Assembly: GCA_905205195.1 (NCBI GenBank)
Contig: CAJLCS010000056.1
Location: 1-11,548 of the forward strand
DNA from: an uncultured Eubacteriales bacterium
GTDB lineage: Bacteria > Bacillota > Clostridia > Oscillospirales > Oscillospiraceae
Length of the DNA: 11,548 bases
Direction: 5' to 3'
The notes beneath the pieces were generated by a model. The model did not search any database. It was given only the letters and a program-made list of their open reading frames with translations, and had not been told where the DNA came from. This document shows, piece after piece, positions 6,824-11,548 of the stretch. Positions within the stretch are counted from its first letter, which is position 1; the number at the start of each line of letters is the position of its first letter. The position numbers and the translations under genes were made by a program.

Positions 6824-7983
6824 GGCGCCACCGGTCCTTCCCAGCCGGGCAGCTCGGAAAGAAGGATTTCCTTCCGATAGCATTCCAGCAACGCGTCGCC
6901 CAGACCGTTCACGCTGAGGAAGTGGCCGCCGTCCCGGGCGGTTTCCGTGATGCGGGAGGCCGGGACCTGCCGGATGGGGAAGGTCTGGATTTTTTCCACG
7001 CACCGGACCTGAGGCGCGGCGGTCCGGACGGTGCAGGGGGGATCGTAGTGGGGCCGGCGGCAGGCGGCGATGGCATCGAAAACCTTCCGGTTGATGTTGG
7101 CAAAGGGATTGCCGTAGCACCGGACGGTGCCGTCGGCCATGGTGGCCGTGATCTGCTTGTCCGTGGAAGAAAAGCGCCCGGGTCCACTTTCAAACCGGTA
7201 TTCAAAGGTGGGATCCACGGTTTCGGCGGTGGCGTGGGATACGACGAACAGCGCCGGCGTGCCGTCGGCCAGCGTCAGGCGGACCGTGGCGGTATCGAAA
7301 TTTTCGATGGTGTTGGCCCGCAGCAGCGTGCAGTCAAGAGAGACGGCCTCCTGACTTTTCCCGGGGGCGCCGCCGGTGACATAGAGCATATTGTGCAGGT
7401 AATGGGCGGTGGCGTTGCTGACCACGCTGTCGTTGATGATATCGCCCTCCGGCGTCCGGATCCGGCCGCCCCAGCCGCTGCCCCGGGTGAAATACTCCTT
7501 GGGCCGGGGCCAGAACACCAAACTTTTCAGGAATTCCGCCTTGCCGAAGACCCCGGCGGAGATGTCCCGCTTCAGGTCCAGAATAGGCGGGGCGTAGCTC
7601 CACTGGTAGCCGATGATGACGAATTTCCCCGTTTCCCGGATGGCCTGCTCCAGCACGGCCTCGTCGGCGGAGACGCCGGACAGGGGCTTTTCGCACATGA
7701 CGTTGGAGCCGTGGCGCAGGGCGCAGAGAATCTGCCGGGTGTGGAAGTGAATGGGGGTGGTGACGATGGCCAGGTCGGCCTGATGGGATTCGTAGAATTC
7801 CTCCATGGACGAAAAACGGGGAACGCCCAGCTCCCGGAGCCGGGGATAGAACTTGCACTGCTCGGCGGCAATGTCGATCATGCCGACGAATTCGTAATCC
7901 GGGTCGGCCTTCGCCAGCAGCTCCTCCAGATAGACGTTGGCATAGCCGCCGATGCCGACGGCCAGTATTTTGACCTTTTCCAT
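6820..7983 (-). CDS. Gfo/Idh/MocA family oxidoreductase A
   Basis: A 387-residue sugar dehydrogenase-like protein. The N-terminal Rossmann domain begins VKILAVGIGGYANVY (4-18), with an acidic residue closing the second strand (MIDIAA, 35-40) that favours NAD(H). TTPIHFH (75-81) and MCEKPLSG (96-103, Lys99 the conserved lysine) follow, then the alpha/beta C-terminal domain with NDSVVSNATAHYLHNML (184-200) holding the expected active-site Asp185 and His194/His197. It is first in the seven-gene operon, next to the divergent control region, with AAAGGA 8 nt before the ATG, and is coupled to the next gene by ATGA. No signal peptide, so cytoplasmic. Substrate unknown; context suggests a sugar, uronic acid or glycoside released by the neighbouring enzymes. 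Confidence 0.88.
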   Translation of the reverse strand: MEKVKILAVGIGGYANVYLEELLAKADPDYEFVGMIDIAAEQCKFYPRLRELGVPRFSSMEEFYESHQADLAIVTTPIHFHTRQILCALRHGSNVMCEKPLSGVSADEAVLEQAIRETGKFVIIGYQWSYAPPILDLKRDISAGVFGKAEFLKSLVFWPRPKEYFTRGSGWGGRIRTPEGDIINDSVVSNATAHYLHNMLYVTGGAPGKSQEAVSLDCTLLRANTIENFDTATVRLTLADGTPALFVVSHATAETVDPTFEYRFESGPGRFSSTDKQITATMADGTVRCYGNPFANINRKVFDAIAACRRPHYDPPCTVRTAAPQVRCVEKIQTFPIRQVPASRITETARDGGHFLSVNGLGDALLECYRKEILLSELPGWEGPVAP

Positions 7984-8010
7984 GAAAACCGTCCTTTCTT
8001 TCTCCGGACA

Positions 8011-8038
8011 TTGACACAGCCGGGGAATTTGCTATAAT
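8011..8038 (+). promoter_or_regulatory. Sigma-A promoter of the AraC-family regulator
   Basis: Plus strand: perfect TTGACA (8011-8016), a 16-bp spacer ending TGC (extended -10) and perfect TATAAT (8033-8038). The expected start near 8045 leaves a leader of about 60 nt before the ATG. That leader contains the two direct repeats described separately, so the regulator may repress its own synthesis when bound there. Confidence 0.88.
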
Positions 8039-8059
8039 GGTACCACATTCTTTTTGAAA
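8031..8059 (-). promoter_or_regulatory. Probable promoter of the seven-gene sugar operon
   Basis: On the minus strand TTTCAA (8059-8054), a 17-bp spacer and TATAGC (8036-8031). Both boxes are poor matches to consensus, as expected of a promoter needing an activator. Its -10 overlaps the -10 of the divergent regulator promoter on the opposite strand, so the two transcription directions should compete. The leader to the ATG at 7983 would be about 40 nt. Confidence 0.5.
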
Positions 8060-8063
8060 TGAA

Positions 8064-8097
8064 TATCAGCTTTTTTGCAAAAACTATCAGATTTTTC
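8064..8097. repeat. Pair of direct repeats 21 bp apart, candidate AraC-type operator
   Basis: TATCAGCTTTTTT (8064-8076) and TATCAGATTTTTC (8085-8097) repeat in the same direction with 21 bp between their starts, two turns of B-DNA. They are separated by an AT-rich stretch centred on the palindrome TTTTTGCAAAAA (8072-8083). The inner repeat ends about 4 bp upstream of the -35 box of the weak minus-strand operon promoter, the usual position for an AraC-type activator contacting RNA polymerase. The whole element also lies in the leader of the regulator gene. Binding itself is inference. Confidence 0.6.
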
Positions 8098-8107
8098 AGG
8101 TGATTCC

Positions 8108-8953
8108 ATGAATGTTGACAACTGCGATATCAGCCCCTGGAGCCGCAGCCCGCTGCTTTTCAGCTATCATCGGGACTGTCCCAGTCAGGCAACCCATAAA
8201 TTTCATTTTCACGACTACACGGAGCTGTTTTTCTACGTCTCCGGGGACGTGGACTTTCTGGTGGACGACCGGTATCTGTCCATGGCACCGGGGAGCATCC
8301 TGCTGATCCGGCGGAATCTGCTTCACCGGCCCTTTATCAAAAGCGACCGGGTGTACGAGCGGTTCTATTTCGGCGTGCCCGACGACTTCTTCGATGGGAT
8401 GGACCGGGTGCCGAATCCGCTGGCCTTCTGGTCCGGGGAATCCTGCCTGCTGCGGCCGGACAGGACGGTGTGGGATCGGATTTACAAGCTGGCCCGGCAG
8501 ATCTGCAACGCGCAGGAGGAAGGAGAGCGGAACCGGGAATACCTTTGCTTTTCCTGGTTTTTGCAGCTGCTGCACCTGCTGGACGGCAGCCAGTCCCGGC
8601 AGGGGGTGAACTGGACGGCGGAGGAGGACGGCCTGTCCTCGCCGCTGGTGCGGGAGGTGCTGGCCTATATCCAGACCCATCTGACGGAGATTTCCTCGGT
8701 GCGGGAGCTGGCGGAGCGGTTTCATGTGAACCCGGCCTACCTGTCCGCCCTGTTTTCTGGCCAGATGAACGTGACACTGAAGCAGTATCTGACGGCGAAG
8801 CGGATTTCCGCCGCGAAAAACAGTCTCCGGGACGGCAAAACCGTGTCGGAGACAGCCTATGAATGCGGATTTTCCAGCCCGTCCCACCTGATTACCGTGT
8901 TCCGGGCCGCCACCGGCCTGACGCCGGGGGCCTATCAGGCGGAACACCGCTGA
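8108..8953 (+). CDS. AraC-family transcriptional regulator with N-terminal cupin domain
   Basis: A 281-residue regulator. The N-terminal half is a cupin-like sensor, with HKFHFHDYTELFFYVSG (30-46) giving the His/His/Glu pocket and APGSILLI (60-67) the following turn. The C-terminal 100 residues form the two helix-turn-helix AraC DNA-binding domain: the first around VRELAERFHVNPAYLSALF (198-216), the second around VSETAYECGFSSPSHLITVF (246-265), closing with GLTPGAYQ (270-277). The ATG at 8108 is preferred over an in-frame TTG at 8075 because AGGTG precedes it closely and the TTG codon lies inside the repeat region. It is divergent from the seven-gene operon and convergent with the GH78 gene, so it most likely activates the operon when its sugar ligand is bound. 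Confidence 0.92.
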   Translation: MNVDNCDISPWSRSPLLFSYHRDCPSQATHKFHFHDYTELFFYVSGDVDFLVDDRYLSMAPGSILLIRRNLLHRPFIKSDRVYERFYFGVPDDFFDGMDRVPNPLAFWSGESCLLRPDRTVWDRIYKLARQICNAQEEGERNREYLCFSWFLQLLHLLDGSQSRQGVNWTAEEDGLSSPLVREVLAYIQTHLTEISSVRELAERFHVNPAYLSALFSGQMNVTLKQYLTAKRISAAKNSLRDGKTVSETAYECGFSSPSHLITVFRAATGLTPGAYQAEHR

Positions 8954-8956
8954 AAA

Positions 8957-8982
8957 GTGCCCTGCGCGACAGCGCAGGGCAC
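8957..8982. terminator. Bidirectional intrinsic terminator between the regulator and GH78 genes
   Basis: A perfect 11-bp inverted repeat (GTGCCCTGCGC, 8957-8967, with its complement at 8972-8982) encloses a 4-base GACA loop. It lies 3 bp after the regulator stop and 4 bp from the end of the GH78 gene. On the minus strand the stem is followed by a short TTTT run; on the plus strand the following T content is poor, so termination may be stronger for GH78. Confidence 0.85.
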
Positions 8983-8986
8983 AGCG

Positions 8987-11221
8987 TTATGCTTTGACGG
9001 GAAGATCGGAGAGCGTATTCTGTCCGGGATGCAACTTGTAGGTCTTTTCTGCCAGCTTCAGCTGTCCGGAGATGCCGTCGGGCAGCGTGATTTCAAAATC
9101 CGCCGTCTCGCCGTCGGTCCGGTAGGAAACGGCCACCTTTCCGCAGGACAGCCGCCGGGAACCGGACACCTGATGCAGCTGGGGGACGATGACCGGCGTC
9201 AGCGTTACCGTGTCACCGGCGTCCACCGGAATGCCCAGCAGGAAATCGAAGAGGTAGGCCACCACGGCGCCGAACATGGGGTGATTCCGGGAACGGTCCC
9301 AATCGGCGTGGGGCCAGTTTTCCCACAGCGTGGTGGCGCCGGCCCGGCGCATCTCGGCAAAGGACCAGGGCTTTTCGGAGGTCAGCAGCCGCACCGCCAG
9401 CTCGCCGTCCCCGTGGGCGAACAGCACCCGGGTCACAATGTCCGTGCCGAAAATGCCGGTGTCGAAGCAGCCAAGCTCCGTGTAGTATTTGACCAGGTTG
9501 TCGTAGACCTTCTGATCCCACAGCCCGATGTCCAGCGCGAAGGCGTTGGCGCCCTGGACGCAGCCCATATAGTTGCCGTCCCAGGAATTGTAGTAGGCGG
9601 CGTGGATGGCATCCTTCTTCCGGGCCAGACGGGCCTCCAGCATGGGCACGTCGCACTGCCGCCCCACCAGCGGCGCAATTTCCAGCATCCGCATCAGGCT
9701 CTTGACGTAGAAATAGGTGTTGACGAAGGGGCCGGGCAGGACAATGTTGTAGTTATGGGGCGCGCACCAGTCGCCCAGGCACCAGACGCCGGGCTGATCG
9801 CTGGTGACCAGCTCCAGCTGGGAATGGGCCTCCAGATAGTCGAAATACCGCAGCATCTGGCCGTAGAGCCGGTGGAGCGGCTCGGCGTCGCCGTAGTGCT
9901 TGTAATACTGATAGGGCACCTCCACAATGGCGCAGCCCCAGCCGCCGGGGCCGCCGCCGCTGTTTAAGTACGGGGCCGTATACTGGATGTGACCGGTGTA
10001 GACGTCCTGGCAGTCGGCAATGTCGTCGATCCACTTGCGGTAGAAGGCCTTGGCGTCCAGGGTGTCCATCACGGCGTGGCAGGTCAGCTGACCGTCGCCG
10101 GTGTAGCCCCGGCGCTCCAGATGGGGGCAGTCGGAGGGGATACCGGCGTGGAGATTGCTCAGCTGGGTGTTCAGGTAAGCGTGATACAGCCAGTTCAGCG
10201 TCTCGTTGTCACAGGAAAAATCGGCGGTGACGTCCACGCGGCTGTGGACCGGCAGAACGCCCTCCGGCACCGCCGGGCCGATGACCTGCAGATAGCGGAA
10301 GGCAAACCAGGTAAACATGGGCCGGACCTGCCGCCGGGTCCCGTCACAGACGAAGGTCATATGCTGGCGATGATGGAAGGCCATGTCCAGGGTGCCGTCC
10401 GGGTTCTGCTCTTCGGAGCACAGAACCGTCACGGTTTCGCCGGGCTTGCCGGTCAGCGTCAGCACCGGCAGGCAGGCGCAGTTGCGTCCGGTGTCGTAGC
10501 TGACGGTATCCCCGTCCCGGTGCAGTTCGGTGACGGGCAGCAGCGGCTCCAGACCGTCGGCGGGGCAGCTTGTGAACAGGTAGTCGGAAATCACCGGCGC
10601 GGCGGCCCTGGCGTGGGGCCAGCGGCTGTCGTCAAAATCGGGGCCAAGGCACCGGTCGTCAAAGCCGGTGAAGTCCTGATTCTCATGGGTATTGAAATCG
10701 TAGGTCTTGACATAGCTGTCGCCGATCCGGTCGTCTTCGGAGGAGACAATTTCGGCCGTACCCCGGTCCGTTTCCACTGTCAGCCGGAAAATCGCCTTGG
10801 GGCAGCCGTAGGGCGGATGATCTGGGCACCAGTCGCCGCCGTCGTGGGTATACCAGCCGCCGCCGAAATGGATGGCCAGTACGTTCTGACCCTCCCGCAG
10901 CAGATCCGTCACCTCGTATTCCGGCACATAGATCCGGCAGCCGGTCTGGACCTCGTTTTTGGGATCGTTTTTCCCGGCTTCGTAGTTGGTGGACAGGGGG
11001 AGAAATTCGTCGTCAGACACGGGCTTGCCGTTGAGATACGCGTGGAAAAAGCCAAGGCCCAGCACCCGCAGCCGGGCGGAACGGATGCCGGAAAGCCGGA
11101 AGGTACTGCGGAGAATGGGGAACAGAGGAAGACCACTGGGATCCGGCGTCCGGGCGGCCTGACCGGCATAGGTCCCGGCCCCGACCCAAAGGGCAGAGGC
11201 AAATACTTCGGATTGCTTCAT
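8987..11221 (-). CDS. Alpha-L-rhamnosidase-like protein (glycoside hydrolase family 78)
   Basis: A 744-residue GH78-type protein. GH78 enzymes release terminal alpha-L-rhamnose with inversion. The N-terminal beta domain (about 1-210) includes LGLGFFHAYLNGKPV (54-68) and GGGWYTH (120-126). A concanavalin-like beta domain runs to about 330, with YDTGRN (242-247). The alpha/alpha-barrel catalytic domain follows, with IPSDCPHLERRGYTGDGQ (361-378), where Glu369 aligns with the general acid, and LWENWPH...NHPMFG (632-651), where Glu634 aligns with the base. A short C-terminal beta domain ends the protein. It is somewhat shorter than many GH78 enzymes. No convincing signal peptide is seen, since the first 20 residues lead straight into the usual N-terminal strand, so it is probably cytoplasmic. 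AAAGGAG lies 7 nt before the ATG. It has its own promoter but shares the locus with the regulator. Confidence 0.9.
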   Translation of the reverse strand: MKQSEVFASALWVGAGTYAGQAARTPDPSGLPLFPILRSTFRLSGIRSARLRVLGLGFFHAYLNGKPVSDDEFLPLSTNYEAGKNDPKNEVQTGCRIYVPEYEVTDLLREGQNVLAIHFGGGWYTHDGGDWCPDHPPYGCPKAIFRLTVETDRGTAEIVSSEDDRIGDSYVKTYDFNTHENQDFTGFDDRCLGPDFDDSRWPHARAAAPVISDYLFTSCPADGLEPLLPVTELHRDGDTVSYDTGRNCACLPVLTLTGKPGETVTVLCSEEQNPDGTLDMAFHHRQHMTFVCDGTRRQVRPMFTWFAFRYLQVIGPAVPEGVLPVHSRVDVTADFSCDNETLNWLYHAYLNTQLSNLHAGIPSDCPHLERRGYTGDGQLTCHAVMDTLDAKAFYRKWIDDIADCQDVYTGHIQYTAPYLNSGGGPGGWGCAIVEVPYQYYKHYGDAEPLHRLYGQMLRYFDYLEAHSQLELVTSDQPGVWCLGDWCAPHNYNIVLPGPFVNTYFYVKSLMRMLEIAPLVGRQCDVPMLEARLARKKDAIHAAYYNSWDGNYMGCVQGANAFALDIGLWDQKVYDNLVKYYTELGCFDTGIFGTDIVTRVLFAHGDGELAVRLLTSEKPWSFAEMRRAGATTLWENWPHADWDRSRNHPMFGAVVAYLFDFLLGIPVDAGDTVTLTPVIVPQLHQVSGSRRLSCGKVAVSYRTDGETADFEITLPDGISGQLKLAEKTYKLHPGQNTLSDLPVKA

Positions 11222-11250
11222 GGCAATGCTCCTTTTCTGAAAGTTCCGCC

Positions 11251-11259
11251 ATTATACCA
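11251..11259 (-). promoter_or_regulatory. Extended -10 promoter of the GH78 gene
   Basis: On the minus strand TGGTATAAT (11259-11251) is a consensus extended -10, about 30 bp before the ATG. The region where a -35 should lie (around 11273-11279) is T-rich with no good TTGACA match, so the promoter may rely on the TGn element or on an activator. Further upstream to about 11310 the DNA is AT-rich, which stands out against the GC-rich surroundings. Confidence 0.75.
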
Positions 11260-11358
11260 CAGACTGCACAAAAAGAAAAGGCAGAATATTAAGATAATAG
11301 AAAAATTGCCGAAGAATGCGGAAACCTGCGGGTGCAGCGCACGCCGAACAATAAAACA

Positions 11359-11400
11359 GGAAGCACATCTTGCCGGATTTCTTCGGCAGGACGTGCTTCC
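11359..11400 (-). terminator. Intrinsic terminator of the gene entering from the right edge
   Basis: An inverted repeat with outer arms GGAAGCAC (11359-11366) and GTGCTTCC (11393-11400) continues, after a small internal mismatch, with inner arms TGCCG and CGGCA around a short T-rich loop. On the minus strand it is followed by TGTTTTATTGTT. On the plus strand a T-rich stretch (11401-11413) also follows. It lies about 60 bp beyond the stop of the 11463 gene and insulates the GH78 promoter from upstream transcription. Confidence 0.75.
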
Positions 11401-11462
11401 TTGCTTCATTTTTGCGAAAAGTGGGGTTTGAACTTTTGAGGTTCAAAAGAAGGGGTTTAGCC

Positions 11463-11548
11463 TTACTTCTTCAGCGCTTCCTCAACAGCAACGGCCACGG
11501 AAACGGTAGCGCCGCCATGGGTGAGCAATGCGGAGCATTGCGAAGATC
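11463..11548 (-). CDS. C-terminal end of an unidentified protein, truncated by the window edge
   Basis: The last 27 codons of a minus-strand frame ending in TAA, with C-terminus ATVSVAVAVEEALKK. The hydrophobic-alternating strand followed by a charged helix looks like a real protein tail, and a terminator lies at the right distance downstream. I do not recognise the family. The visible N-terminal part is encoded by a 7-bp perfect hairpin (11525-11541), which is odd for coding DNA and leaves open that this is not a real gene end. Two other minus-strand frames are open through part of this stretch but give unconvincing proteins. Confidence 0.4.
   Translation of the reverse strand, partial: SSQCSALLTHGGATVSVAVAVEEALKK

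Noticed and set aside
6824..7120. Upstream extension of oxidoreductase B to 7120
   Set aside because: The added sequence is arginine- and proline-rich shadow of oxidoreductase A; the Rossmann fold begins only after 6823.
8075..8107. TTG start giving the regulator 11 more residues
   Set aside because: The codon lies inside the direct-repeat region and has no Shine-Dalgarno; AGGTG precedes the ATG at 8108.

Overview
The window is a GC-rich bacterial segment that looks like a gut-type Clostridia (Firmicutes, Oscillospiraceae/Ruminococcaceae-like) chromosome. The reasons are strong AAGGAGG-type ribosome binding sites, consensus sigma-A promoters with TGn-extended -10 boxes, compact operons with ATGA overlaps, and SGNH, deacetylase and MocA proteins of a clostridial flavour. 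The genus cannot be fixed from the sequence alone. No phage, transposase, CRISPR array or rRNA is visible.

Layout: (1) 1-51, the 5' part of a minus-strand tRNA-Gly(GCC), cut by the window edge, with its own consensus promoter at 66-93. (2) 139-7983, a seven-gene minus-strand cluster. In transcription order it encodes two Gfo/Idh/MocA oxidoreductases, an oligogalacturonate-lyase-like (PL22-like) beta-propeller, an uncharacterised helical-toroid plus beta-sandwich protein, an SGNH hydrolase, a NodB/CE4-like deacetylase and a DUF2961/GH172 glycosidase. The first three genes are linked by 4-bp ATGA overlaps. A second promoter at 2861-2889 lies in front of the SGNH gene. (3) 7984-8107, a divergent control region with overlapping outward promoters and a pair of direct repeats 21 bp apart. 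(4) 8108-8953, an AraC-family regulator on the plus strand. (5) 8987-11221, a GH78 alpha-L-rhamnosidase-like gene on the minus strand, convergent with the regulator, sharing a perfect-stem bidirectional terminator with it and having its own promoter. (6) 11222-11548, intergenic sequence with a terminator, then the last 27 codons of an unidentified minus-strand gene.

Taken together this reads as a carbohydrate catabolic locus under a local AraC-type activator. Its enzymes would remove terminal rhamnose (GH78), a furanose or arabinose-type residue (GH172), acyl groups (SGNH, CE4-like) and a uronide (PL22-like), and redox-modify a sugar (two MocA proteins). None of the enzymes shows a signal peptide, so they probably act in the cytoplasm on imported oligosaccharides, yet no transporter is in the window. 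A pectic fragment (rhamnogalacturonan type) or another rhamnose- and uronate-containing glycan or glycoside is the most natural substrate guess, but this is inference. The most novel parts are the 578-residue toroid protein, the altered metal site of the PL22-like protein, and the particular gene combination.
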